From the NCBI RefSeq assembly GCF_021347895.1, contig NC_067130.1:24759817-24823816 (forward strand): 64,000 nt of DNA, in the 5' to 3' direction. The stretch is from Acanthochromis polyacanthus (lineage: Eukaryota > Chordata > Actinopteri > Pomacentridae). Made by a program: the position numbers and the translations under genes. Below the pieces are notes generated by a model. It had not been told where the DNA came from, searched no databases, and was given only the letters and a program-made list of their open reading frames with translations. Below are positions 52,264 to 63,192 of this stretch, one piece after another. How positions within the stretch are numbered: the first letter of the stretch is position 1; the number at the start of each line of letters is the position of its first letter.

Positions 52264-52630
52264 CATCCATCCAACCATTTTCTATACACCACATAATCCT
52301 CATTAGTGTCGCGGTGGGGCTGGAGTCTATCCCAAATGATGCAGGGTGATGGCAGGAGAGACCTTGGGAGTGGTCACTCGTCTATCACAGGGGGTCACAG
52401 AGACAAACAATCACACTCACATTCACATCTAAAGACAATTTATAATCGCCAATTAACCTCAGCATGTTTTCCAACTGTGAGAGGAAGGCAGAGAAGCCAG
52501 AGAAACCCACACATGCACAGGGAGAACATACAAACTCCATGCAAGAAAGATCCCAGGCCCAGGTTGGGACGCGAACCACAGATCTTGTAGCTGCAAGTCA
52601 ACAGTGCTAACCACCGAGTCATTGAGCAGC
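52264..52630 (-). mobile_element. Full-length SINE, minus strand
   Basis: On the minus strand: a tRNA-like head (A box 'gtggttagcactg', B box 'ggttcgcgtcc'), the central 'catggagtttgtatgttctc' block, and the CATC/GATG tail at 52264. Same family as 7489-7844 but more diverged. Confidence 0.75.
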
Positions 52631-52734
52631 TCTATTATGCCTAAAATGTTTGATTTAATTTCATTGATTTGTACTTCAAATAAAATAAAACTCATTTGAT
52701 TGATGTCTCATATTACATGGAATGTATTTTAGCC

Positions 52735-53300
52735 TGGAACGGTATATTCTGGGATAAGCTATTTCAGCCCCTAGGTTATAAATTTGCCTAAGTTAAAGTA
52801 TACTTTGGCCAGTGATTTAATCTTGCCTGTAACACACAGATCAACTCAGTTTAAGGTCAAATAAAAGACAGTATAAAGAGATATTATACTGACATCTGTT
52901 ATACTGAAATAATTGAAAGCAACACCAGCCAATGTGAATGTTCTTCTGTAATGTTTTGATTAAATTTTTCTTTTCAATTCAGTTTTTCCTTTGATTTGAA
53001 CTTTTTAATTGTAACAAGGACATTCTGGTTATGTTATTTCATAATGATTTGTTTGCTGAACATACCTCTTTGTTAAAAAAAAAAGAAAACCTTAAATAAC
53101 CTAACAATTCAGAGTTTAGCATGCTTAATTTTCACATGTCAACAGGTATAAACCCATCTGGAGGGGTATAAACCGGCCAAGCCCAAAGTATACCCTGGGG
53201 TATAAACTGACCTAGGCCAGAGCGTACCCCGGGGTATACTTTGGCCTCGGCCAGATAATACCGGGTATACTATTGTTAATCTGTCCTGTTACACTTGGAT
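52735..53300. repeat. Palindrome-rich repeat cluster with GTATAC motifs
   Basis: Repeated 'ggtatactttggcc' / 'ggccaagcccaaagtatacc' motifs in both directions at 52785-52840 and 53145-53290. Several overlapping hairpins occur, for example around CCCTGGGGTATAAAC and CCCCGGGGTATACTTTGG. The right end (gttaatctgtcctgttacac) matches the repeat at 28481-28500. Probably one or two decayed MITEs. Confidence 0.45.
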
Positions 53301-53304
53301 GTGA

Positions 53305-53365
53305 ACTGGGGATCTTCCAGCTGCAAGCAAAAGTGCTAATGACCAAGTCACTGTGCAGCCCGGGC
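53305..53365 (-). repeat. SINE head fragment
   Basis: The minus-strand reading 'gggctgcacagtgacttgg' and 'tagcacttttgcttgcagct' corresponds to the tRNA-like head of the SINE at 7489. Only about 60 bp remain. Confidence 0.55.
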
Positions 53366-53949
53366 ACCCAGTGAAGATCATAAAAAGCATGTAAACCAAT
53401 GACCCAATAAAGCCAAAATAAATTAAGTAGAAAGTAACATATCATACCAGCAAGGAGTATGAAAGCAAAAAGCAAAACTGGATGAATAATGTGTTTGACA
53501 GGATACCACAGAATAAGCCGTAGCTCTCTAAGAATCATCACTGTGTGTCTGAGGTTTGCCAAAGAACAGCTGAACATTCCACAGTGCTTCTGGGAAAATA
53601 TTTTGGGTTCTGATGCAACTGCTACACCCATCAGAATGTTGATGTTCCAACCTCAGAGTACTAAGTGGTCATTACTACATTGCTTTGAATACACAGCACT
53701 CACTGGTTAGACCACAGCCATCTTAGAAATCAGCCTTCATTTTGTTTAACTGCACATCTGTAAAATTTTGGGTGTCTTGCATAGATGGGATGCTACTGTG
53801 TTGAGAAAATGTGTCCACAGAGAGACAGGCAGACAGTTATATTAACACATGGCAAAGTACTCAAAACTCACTTTGTGCTTGCGCCCAGTCGGTACTCCCA
53901 GCTGTGTTACCATACCATTACACCAGCAACAAGGAGCTTTTCGGCAAAA

Positions 53950-54080
53950 AATAAAAGTGGAGCAATATCCATCCTTCCATTACTTACACATCGCTTAATC
54001 CTCATTAGAGTCACAAGGGGCTGGAATCTATCCCAGCTGTCTTAGGGCAATAGCAGGGCACACCCTGGACAGGTCAGTTG
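53950..54080 (-). repeat. SINE 3' fragment, minus strand
   Basis: Begins with a CATCC-type tail (atccatccttccattac), then 'ctcattagagtcacaagg' and 'gcacaccctggacaggtc'. The head is missing. Confidence 0.65.
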
Positions 54081-56490
54081 AGCACCATATTAAGTAAAAT
54101 TAGGGAAAGGGTCTCTGAAAAAAATACATTTTAAACGAAGTGATTTACAGGAGGTCTATGGTTTTTATTAATGTGAATGGCAGGACACCAGAAAGGAAGC
54201 TGTAACTCTCCAAAAAAACATCCCTGTGCTTGGCATGCTTCATAGCTGATGCTGTAAGAGTCGATTACATCATTGTGAATGATGAGACCAGACAAAGTGA
54301 AATAGTTGTTTGATGTCATTGTGTTCATGTTTGGCTACGCAGTCTTCTGTACCTCTTCATCCCATTTTGTCCTTTATCAAGGACTATAAGGCTGTTTTTA
54401 TGCACAGTAATGAAAAAGGATTTCAGTAATAAAAAATAAAAAATGTTAGATTTAACAGGTATTTTAAAATGAAACATAAATGTCAATTCATAAAACTCTC
54501 ACAAAACACCGAAGATGTGCGCAATTCTAGCAGTAACACTGTTGTGCTGTGCAACACCAAGGGTTCTAATTCCAAGATGATTTGTTTGTTGTTTGTTTGC
54601 ATATCATTCAATATTGGTCATATTGATTTTGAAGCTAATTCACCAAACTCAGTTTAACAATATTTAAACTAGAATGTAAAGTGAGATGCTCTGCGGTAGT
54701 AACTATAGCCTGTAGCCTTCACTAGACACTACCGGGGGAATGTTAGTCATGATGATCATAATTTTTTCAGTTCAACCTAATCATTATCAACTCCTCAAGC
54801 CTTGTTTGTTCATTTGGACACTGCTCTCCATGTCATTGAGCTATTTCTTGAAAATGATAAATGTGCTTTACATATTTGTGCCAATCTATTTTTACCTAAA
54901 AAATAATCATTAATAGGTAATAACTTCTCTATTATTATTTAACTATAATGGTTTTATTTCATTCAATCACAACTGTCCTTGGAGCACCTGCAGCAGATGT
55001 TATATTCATTTGAAGTTGTTTTTGTCTCCACCTGATGAACCTTCGACATGCTGCACTATGGTTACTAACTTGTCTCTCAGTGTGTCTGTCTGTTAAGGAG
55101 AAAATCTCGTGCAAGATGTTTTTCATAGGTTTTTCACTAGTTAAAAGGCTGATGCATACTATGAGCCCAAATCAATAATGCTACCAGCCTAAAAACCATA
55201 ACAATAAGTTCCAAGAGGCTAAAAATCTCTGAAGAGCCTAGAGAAACTGCAGAATTGGTCACAGTACTCTGGAGGCATTAAAAAGCTGTCATCTGAAACA
55301 TTTTTAATATAAAGTTAATGATTGTAATTAAATGAAGAAGCTTTAAAATGACAAAGTTTTCTCCAGGTGACATCATGTCATGTACAGTATTATCTGTACC
55401 TGTCTGTTCTAGTCATTCATTACAACTATTCAGTTTTTCTTAGTACATTGCACATAGGGTGTAATTGACTGTGAACATTTCTCAGTTCCACAAAATGAAA
55501 ATATCAGATTTTAATTCTCGTGCTGACACTAAAATTTCCAATGATATGAAGGTGTGTCAGGCCAAATTTTGGTCTTATGTTTGTCCCGTAAAAAAAAGCA
55601 TTTGCACTGCTGATAAGATATCAAAGGAGAAAAAGGTAGAATAACTTTAAAGTTTGGATTTGAGTTTTTCTCTTAATATGGACATTATATAGATATATTA
55701 AGGAATTGACACAAGCTGATGCTGTCAGACACTGAGGAATGTGATGATTTTAGCAACTTTGCAGTTACTCAAGGGAAATAAAAAGGGAAGCTGTATTTAA
55801 AAGGGTTAGGCAAGGCCTGACCAAAAAACCCTAAGCTCTAAAGAAGCCATGAAACAGTCCAGCAGGGATTTCACTGATGAGGCTGATATTAAGGTCTGTA
55901 AGTCTACTTACGTAAAATTTTTGTTTTTGGAAAATTAACTCTTTTTGAATCTTCACAATACATTATATCATTGTACATGACATGACATATGAAGCTTGCA
56001 TTTCAGTCCATGATAATATATTGGAACACAAAGGCAGTGGATGGTGAGAAATCAGACACTCTTTCTGCAGGTTGAAGTCAGAGTACTTTAAACCCCTGTT
56101 GTCACTCACTAAGATCCCACTGATTGTACCTTGAACCACCTGTTTTGCCCACTCTGCTTAGGCTTAATCAACATAATGCATTCATCTTCTTATGTGGAGG
56201 TGCACTATCTGATCCTGTTTGCTTTGTTGGTGCCCATTTCCTATGCAACCTTGACATCCAGCTGGCGTCCATCCTGTTCAAGGACAAAACATGACAGTGC
56301 CATAAAAGACAGACTGGTACAGGCCCAGAACAGGCCTTCTGACTAGACCAAGCAGAATCTACTTACAGATACAGAAAGCTGAAGTCAGTTAATAATTTTA
56401 CACTTAATTTAGTAAATGAATTAAGGGAATCTACTAAAATGTACTTTACTTCACCATCGTTTGCATTCATAAGCTGCATATGTAGCAGAC
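54081..56490 (+). other. Long stretch with no recognised gene or element
   Basis: AT-rich intergenic DNA. Short frames here show no recognisable similarity, and I saw no inverted ends or duplications. Confidence 0.4.
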
Positions 56491-56770
56491 ACTGGCAGTC
56501 AAAAGTTTGGACACACCTTCTCATTTAATGTTTTTTCTTTATTTCCATGACTATTAACATTGTAGATTCTTACTGAAGGCATCAAAACCATGAATGATCA
56601 CATATGGAATTATGTAGTAAACAAAGAAGTGTGAAATAAGTCAAAAGATGTTTTATATTTTAAATTCTTCAAAATAGCCAACCTTTGCTTTGATTACTGC
56701 TTTGCGCACTCTTGTCATTCTCTGGACGAGCTTCATGAGGTCGTCACCTGAAATGGTTAGTAGTACAGTG
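56491..56770 (-). repeat. Truncated Tc1-like element end
   Basis: Starts 'ggcagtcaaaagtttggaca', a known Tc1-family end. On the minus strand it contains the last coding residues VQRMTRVRKAVIKAK and GYFEEFKI with a stop (about 56665-56745). The rest of the transposase and the other end are absent. Confidence 0.6.
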
Positions 56771-56926
56771 TATATTCAAACAACAAATGGCTTTTAATGA
56801 TATAGACTTTTTTTTAAACAGATCAAAGGCATTTTTAAGTGTCTATGAATGTCTTTGTTAATACCTGCAACTCCACATCATGACACATTCACAACAGCTG
56901 GATCAACAATTCATGATGGCTAACGC

Positions 56927-56978
56927 ATCAAATCAAATCAAATCAAATCAAATCAAATCAAATCAAATCAAATCAAAT
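56927..56978 (+). repeat. (AAATC)n microsatellite
   Basis: About ten uninterrupted AAATC units. Confidence 0.95.
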
Positions 56979-58103
56979 GTATTTATTCCATACACAGTTG
57001 TACATGGTACAGTACATAGTAAAATGTTACGTGTATCTGATCCGGCTTGAACACACAAAACAAAGTAATAAGGCAGAAGAGACAAAGAGCACACAAAAAC
57101 AAAGAGCCTACATAGATATGGACAATGCATACGGAAAATTTAAAACAGTATTTACAACCTGAGTATAAAAGATTGCAAAATTTTAAATATAAAGTGGCTA
57201 CAGAGTATGACAAAAAATAAAGTGACTCTTGTGGTGTTGTTGTAATGTATAAATATGTGAATAAAAGTTTAATCTATCTACCTATTGTTGAGCATGTTCG
57301 TTTTTTTAAGATAGAAGACAAACTACTTCTCTCCAATTTAGCTGTTTATTTTCTAAATACCAGTGTCTCAAAAGAATCTTGTAAAAGGACCTTTTCTGTT
57401 TGGAACAGCCTCCCAGAAAAGGATAAAATCAAAAGTGAACGCAGCATTTTATTCAGTCTAGTATTGTGTGATAGGTCATAGATATAAACATCTAATTCAA
57501 ATATTGAAATGTAATTGGCTAATGGTGGGGATAAACCGTTGCTTACATTTAGTTCTCCCATTAGTTGGTGCACAGATATGTCCATATCTCTTGACACATG
57601 ATTCATCCAATCCCCAGGAGCCACAGCCTGTAAAAAGAACCCCCTTGCAAACTTTTTCCCGCTTTCTACCAGTTAGTATTATTCCATTGATGTGATGCAG
57701 CCATTAGTGGTATCTCATAGCGAGGATGCAGGTGTCCCTAAGGGAGGATTATTATGGCTTTCTCCCTCAAACAACCTTGAGTTAGCAGTTTCAGTAAAAC
57801 TAGTAGTTATAAGAAAATACGAATGTGCTGTGTATCAAGACCAAAACTCTATCTTTGTTAGTGTGTGTGCATGTTTAGAGGAAGAAACATTCGATTTGTA
57901 AGCCACTGTAACTTTCCAGCCTGCCCTTTCTCTATCCATCAGAGCTTGGAGTTCGTGCTCAGCTCCATCTCTTCCCTTTTAAAGGACAAGCACAACTCAT
58001 GGATTCATTGCACATCGTTAAACTTCAGCGGCCTGTATTCGGGCCGTCTTGAGATGCGCAAACGTATTTTGCTAAATTGACCGAAGCTGCAAACTCGATG
58101 ATA
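56979..58103 (+). other. Intergenic, possible weak LINE trace
   Basis: At 57385-57450 a frame reads CKRTFSVWNSLPEKDKIKSE, faintly like the C-terminal 'WNSLP' motif of LINE proteins. It is too short to assign. The rest is unrecognised. Confidence 0.25.
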
Positions 58104-58430
58104 GAAAAATTATACAGCCATGGAAAGCTTAGATTCTCATGAATCCACCGATATAAACCACTTTCAGATGTGATTACCACAGCGGGCAATATAAACACAT
58201 TTGTCCAACAAACAACAAATAACGTAAACAGCACAACTCCCCTTTGAAGGCTCATAACTAGTCACAGATGAAAATATTCCACAAAAAACGTCCATAATCC
58301 AACCTTGGACATCCAGACAAAACAAGTCAGTAAAATATTTTGTCCAAAACATGTCTTAAAATCAGTAAACAATCCACAAATAGCTAGTTTTCGTGAATGT
58401 GCATCTCGCGCTGCGCATCCCATATTTGGG
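58104..58430 (+). repeat. Fragment of the THAP-element repeat family
   Basis: Closely follows 14000-14340 of the THAP transposon: 'gaaagcttagattctcatga', 'aaccactttcagatg', 'aatataaacacatttgtcca' and 'cagatgaaaatattccac'. It has no coding exon and no clear ends. Confidence 0.65.
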
Positions 58431-60285
58431 ATAGGCTCCAGTAGAGTTCCTGTGTCCTCTAAATTGTAAAAAAAAAAAAAAAAATCATTATTATTGATAA
58501 GCAATCATCCTTTTTTACTTCTGAACGATGACGAGAAAGCTTAGAATGTAAAAATCCAAATAAAACACATAGCACTAAGCGAGTACACACACAGTCACGG
58601 GTGCATTAGTGCGTGGCACAGTGAATGGAAACAAAATGGTGTCAAATCTCCAGTTGTCGCCACTCTGTGGCACTCTACATCAGCAGCATTGCTAGCCCCC
58701 TCTACTGGGGACTAGGTTGTATAACACCCCGTTTTGGCAGGCTTCTCAAAATACTCATGCATCTCCTTTCATGCCATCATCCATTCCTCTACCCTGCCTT
58801 CAGCTGTCCACAGCAACACAGCTCCTGCTACCACCACCTCCCCAGTACCCAAATGTTTTTTCAACATCTAATATCTTCTCTCGGGGCCTTACCATCGCTG
58901 CTCCGTTGACCACAGTGGACCCTGTCTCAAGTCTGTGACTGTAAATGGTTGAAAAGCCCTTTCTCCGTCTTAGAGTTGGTTATGGCTGCTTGATCCTACA
59001 CAGCACATCTTCCCACTACTGCTAATACTGTTTGATGTAGATGTCGCCTTTTTTCTAACACATAAGATGTGTAACATAATGACTTTTGATGCAGTTTCAA
59101 AATCTTTCTCCAGTATCTTACGCCAGTTTGTTTTTCATTTTTATAGGTATCTGTATTAGGGATACAATGGCTCTTTAATTTTGCAAATGGTGCTTGCATC
59201 AAGGAATTGTTCCTCAATAATCCATAAAGCTTTGTATAAACCCTAACCCTAACACTATGACAAAAACAAATAGCAGATGTTGTGTAAACTACAAACTACT
59301 TTAATTTTGATCCCCATTTTCACTATAGCTAGTTGCAAACTATTAACAAGTAATTCTTTTAGTGCAGGCCTCTGATTTTCTGACTTATCTAGAGTGATGT
59401 GAAAAGCTCCTTTTTAAACTTTAATATGTCCAAATATCTGTTTGCGGCTACCCTATTGTGAAGTAAAAACTATTTAGTTCTTTTTGCACTCTTTGAGCCA
59501 TCAGTGACTACGTTTATATGCCATCAATATTCGGGTTAAGGTCAATATTCCGGTTTCTGAAACATTTGGAATAACCCGTTTACATGCCTAAACAGACAGA
59601 GTTACTCCTGTTGTGTGACGCTGTGCTGGTGCTGTGTGGCGCTGTGGTGCCGCGTGTGGGTTTCGCCATGTCTGTTTACCTCTCCTTGTGTATTTCCGGT
59701 GGGTCGTGCGCCAGATGCGGCATACATGTAGTTGCCGTACTCAAAAGACTAAGATTCCTTTCGGATGAAACATGCGCAGAACCCAAATTAATGTTTCTTT
59801 CTATGGGGACATTCCGATGCGCGTTTGTAAAATGTGTTTATAAAATGTGTTTATATTACCCGCTGTGGTAATCACATCTGAAAGTGGTTTATACTGGCGG
59901 ATTCATGAGAATCTAAACTTTCCATCGGTGTATAATGTTTCTATCATCGAGTTGGCAGTGTCGTTCTATTTCGAACCGAACGGGTTAAACCAAGATTTAT
60001 TTGGGACCAGGGGATTTAGCAGTCAGGGGAATTTAGCCATTTGCACAGATTTCTAGATTCTACTTGCCATAAAGCAAAATAAAAAGCCAACAAAACCCAA
60101 ATAATTGTCCAACAAATAAAACGAGCCTGTCCTCAAACCAAAAACGACCACATAGGTCGTCTGTACACGCCCGTATTACGACCCAGTGTTACGTTTTGAC
60201 TATGCGACCTCTGGCGGTTGAGTAAATATCGACACTCTGGAGTCGCAGGTGAAACGTCATCATGAACAAACTTTTATCTAACACT
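58431..60285 (+). other. Intergenic DNA with short repeat traces
   Basis: Contains an A run (58468-58484), a short CCCTAACCCTAAC motif near 59240, and 'ctacgtttatatgcc' with 'aataacccgtttacatgcc' near 59510-59588, which resembles inverted ends of a fish DNA transposon. No gene is recognised. Confidence 0.35.
59826..59960 (-). repeat. Inverted fragment of the same THAP-element family
   Basis: The minus-strand reading matches 58104-58200 and 14000-14085 (ctcatgaatccgccagtat, aaccactttcagatgtgatt). Inverted relative to the copy 1.7 kb to the left. Confidence 0.6.
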
Positions 60286-60329
60286 ATCCCTGTCCCTATC
60301 CCTAACCCTAACCTTAACCATAACCCTAA
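60286..60329 (+). repeat. Telomere-like CCCTAA-type repeats
   Basis: Degenerate units CCCTAT, CCCTAA, CCTTAA and CCATAA in a row. Short internal arrays of this sort are also found inside fish transposons, so this need not be a former telomere. Confidence 0.7.
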
Positions 60330-60431
60330 AAACATGTTGGGAAAGTGAGAAAAAAGCCGTTTTGCGACGGAAAAGCCGTTTTGCGAATTAAATCCCGTAA
60401 TGTGTTCGTTTTCCCCGTAGGGGCGCAAACG

Positions 60432-60493
60432 TTCATACGACCGCATTGGTCGTATTCCGGTGCACGGTGCAAACGACCAATGCGGTCGTATGA
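60432..60493. repeat. Dyad CATACGACCGCATTGGTCGT / complement
   Basis: 20-bp arms at about 60434-60453 and 60473-60492 are inverted copies around a 19-bp loop. Each arm itself contains ACGACC...GGTCGT. A similar 'acgaccacataggtcgt' occurs at 60139-60155. This suggests the right end of an unassigned transposon. Confidence 0.5.
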
Positions 60494-60539
60494 ATTGGAG
60501 GACTTGTTGAATAAAACTGTGTGCCCGCTGTGGGTATAG

Positions 60540-61243
60540 ATATAAAGACAGAGAACAACAATTAAAATCAAGGAACTAAACAGTTAAAATAACCCAGTTC
60601 TTAGCTGGCTTGGTCAGGCGGGTGAGGCAGAGAGATAGCAGTGGCTAGCCCTGGTTAGCTGTATAGCAGGACACAGATACACGGCAGGGCGAAGCGAAGC
60701 AAAGCGGTAAGCAAAGCAGCAAACAAAGCAGCAGCGGGTCCTTGGCACCGCCACTAAACAGCATGGGGATAACAGAAGAGCTGTGTTACAAACATGGCAG
60801 TTTGTTATGCTTAACACAAAAGGAACCAAACATACCTCTGCACAGCAGCGTGGCGCGCACACACACACACACACACAGGAGAGGGAGAGCACGTCAGGAG
60901 CCGCTCCAGCCGCTACGGCTTCCTACAATTGCAAAGACATTTACCATACAGGCAGGCTCCTGACTGGAATAAACCAGACGAAAGGGGTAAAGACCCTACC
61001 TTTGGTAGCACATATGTGGCTACACAACACCAATCAAAGTAACACGCTGAATGTTTTAAACGCCAGTGACAGAGCAGGGCGAGCAACCAGAAGGGGCGTG
61101 TCTTCAGCCTCAGCAGGAGAGAGAGAGAGTACAGGGGGCCCCCCTCAGCTTTTATAGTGGGTGGGCGTGTCACGATTGGCCCACAGCCCAGCACTACCTG
61201 AGAGGACACAAAACTGGCCTTAGGCAGGCCTCATCCTGCTACA
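60540..61243 (-). repeat. LTR of the second gypsy element (left limit approximate)
   Basis: Follows the polypurine tract; its first bases on the minus strand are TGTAGCAGGATGAGGCC. It includes a (CA)n run at 60858-60877 and a GA-rich stretch. The far end is a guess because no second LTR is available to compare. Confidence 0.45.
60858..60877 (+). repeat. (CA)n microsatellite
   Basis: Ten CA units within the probable LTR. Confidence 0.9.
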
Positions 61244-61306
61244 GTCTACCCCCCACTTCTTGAATCGTCGCCCCAACGATTAACTAGGCAACCTCCTACC
61301 TACACA

Positions 61307-63126
61307 CTAACTCCAGGGATGGAAAAGAACGGTGACTGCATTGGACACTGGGCCAGGGGCATTTGCAGACCCTGGTGCCATGTCCCCCACAGACCTCGGA
61401 AGATGGTGAACATTAGGACGCCGGCCAGTATTGGACTGCACCTTCCGCCGAACGACAGTCTCAGTGGTAGCTGGATGAACAGTAGACGAGGCAGTCCCTG
61501 GCACAGATGACTGATCCCCTGCCGCTGTGGCCAGAGCTGCCGAAGGACCTGGCACAGCAGGGTCCCGATCGGATGGGGGCAGCAGCGATTGCGGTGCTGG
61601 AATTACTGCCACTGTATCGGTGGGAAGCACTGCAGGAGCTTCTGGCCTCCATGCTAAATCATAGGACACCTCGTCCTCTGAATGTTGCTCACCAGTGAGA
61701 GGTGGGTGAGGAGGAGAGGCACTCCCAGAGGAGTCCACCCCAACCACAGGATTCAACAGTGCCCGATTTACTTGCCTAGCTCTCACCTGGTCCTGTACAG
61801 GTGCAATTGTATAGCCCCCTTCTCTGGGAGCTCTTAGGACTTTATACACCACTGGACCATAGAGATCTTTAATCTTAGGTGCCCTCGTGTGGTGAAGTCA
61901 TGCAACCACACTAACTGGTCCTCTTTCAGTGGTGCATCTCGCACATGCTGATCGTAGTGGCACTTTTGGCGCTCAGCTGCAATCTTCAACTGTTCTCTGG
62001 CACCTTCAAAAGCTATCTGCAGGCGGGTCTGGTGTTCCTGAATCCACTCATGTATATCACCACCAACAGGTTCCTGAACTCTACCTAAAAGGAAGTCAAC
62101 TGGCAGTCTAGGTTCTTGTCCAAACATCAGGAGGAATGGAGACTCACCAGTTGCCTGATGGGGAGTAGAGTTATAGAAGTACAGCACCTGCAGTAGGCAG
62201 GAACTCCAGTCTCTCTTTTCAGAGACTGGCAAGGTGCGCAGTAAGTTGTGAAGTGTCCGATTGAAACACTCGCATTGGCCATTGCCAGCTGGATGGTTTG
62301 GGGTTGTACGAGACTTCTCAATGCCATACAGCTTACAAAGCTGCTGAATAAGAGAGCTCTCAAAGTTGCGGCCCTGGTCTGAATGAATACGAGCAGGAAC
62401 CCCAAACTTTGAGAACCATTCCACAACCAGAACCTGAGCCACAGTGGAGGCTAATTGGTCACTGGTGGGGACTGCCAATGTATACTTGCTGAAAACATCC
62501 GTCATAACAAGAACATGCTCAAGTCCATTGCGAGAAGGTTCCAACATGGTATAATCGATGGCCAGGATCTCATTTGGCCAAGAAGCTTGCAAATGGCCCA
62601 TGAAGCTATGAGCACCTGGCTGGGTGTCCTTAGCAACCTGGCACCTATTGCATGCCTGAATCCACTGGACCACATCTGAGGACATACCTGGCCAGTAACA
62701 ACGGGCCCGTAACAGCTCTAGTGTCCTCTCCACACCTTGATGGCCATGCTGCTGGTGGACCGGGTTCAACACCTCCTCTTTTAAAACAGCAGGCAGGACT
62801 AATTGCAAGACTGTTTCAGCTCCATCACAGCAACGGACCTGGCGGTACAAGATACCATTACTCTCAACAAGTCGGTCCCACTGTCGCAGTAATGCCAATG
62901 CAGGCAGCGACATCTGTTTCCGCTGCTCATGGTCGGGATGCTGCTTCCGTCTCCAAAAGGCCAAGATTTCCTGTATGACAGGATCAGCCTGTTGTAAAGC
63001 ACAAACATCAGCAGGCGAATGTTGTGTTGCTACAACAACAGTTTGTATTACCTCTGACCGCGATCGCAACATTTCTGGAGGGAATTGTTTTGGGATTGTT
63101 TGATTTATGAATGAGAATGTCCTCAA
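61307..63126 (-). pseudogene. Gypsy integrase and C-terminal tail, truncated upstream
   Basis: A 430-codon open frame (61834-63126) with zinc-binding HQQHGHQGVERTLELL and CNRC, and a catalytic core with AIDYTMLEP, HSDQGRNFES and GNGQCECFNRT (D, D, E kept; Arg after the Glu-Cys is replaced by Cys). FLLMFGQEPRLPVDFLLG and a long tail follow. A frameshift near 61845 passes to a Pro/Ser-rich tail ending VTVLFHPWS (61307-61852). The first residues of the open frame, up to about 63110, are probably not gypsy. The integrase is better preserved than in the first gypsy. Confidence 0.88.
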
Positions 63127-63192
63127 AGAGGAAGCAGGAGATTGGCAAGGGCCAGCAGACCATGTTGGGCTTCCTAAAAAAACAGAGAACAG
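63117..63192 (+). pseudogene. Possible first exon of an hAT/ZMYM-type transposase
   Basis: ATG at 63117 opens MSSKRKQEIGKGQQTMLGFL followed by KKTENR, then a donor (CAG|GTATTT). Many fish hAT transposases of the 'zinc finger MYM-type 1-like' group begin with a short basic exon ending in a (L/F)xxFLKK-like motif. Later exons would lie beyond the window, and none is recognised up to 64000. This is suggestive only. Confidence 0.35.

Larger units (their letters stand above)
60540..63110 (-). mobile_element. Second Ty3/gypsy element, 3' half
   Basis: Integrase and tail coding (61307-63110) are followed on the minus strand by a polypurine tract (GAAGTGGGGGGTAGAC, 61244-61259) and an LTR that begins TGTAGCAGGATG at 61243. 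The LTR's other end, near 60540, is not clearly defined. Reverse transcriptase, gag and the 5' LTR are absent to the right, where the sequence changes at about 63110. Its LTR is unrelated to that of the first gypsy, but the integrase is a close relative. Confidence 0.8.

Noticed and set aside
53212..53631. 139-codon minus-strand frame with hydrophobic stretches
   Set aside because: It crosses a palindromic repeat and a SINE fragment and has no family resemblance.
56927..56978. CRISPR-like or regulatory tandem array
   Set aside because: It is a simple 5-bp microsatellite with no spacers, in a eukaryotic genome.
57385..57480. LINE C-terminus (WNSLP-like motif)
   Set aside because: Only about 20 residues with weak resemblance; no adjoining LINE sequence.
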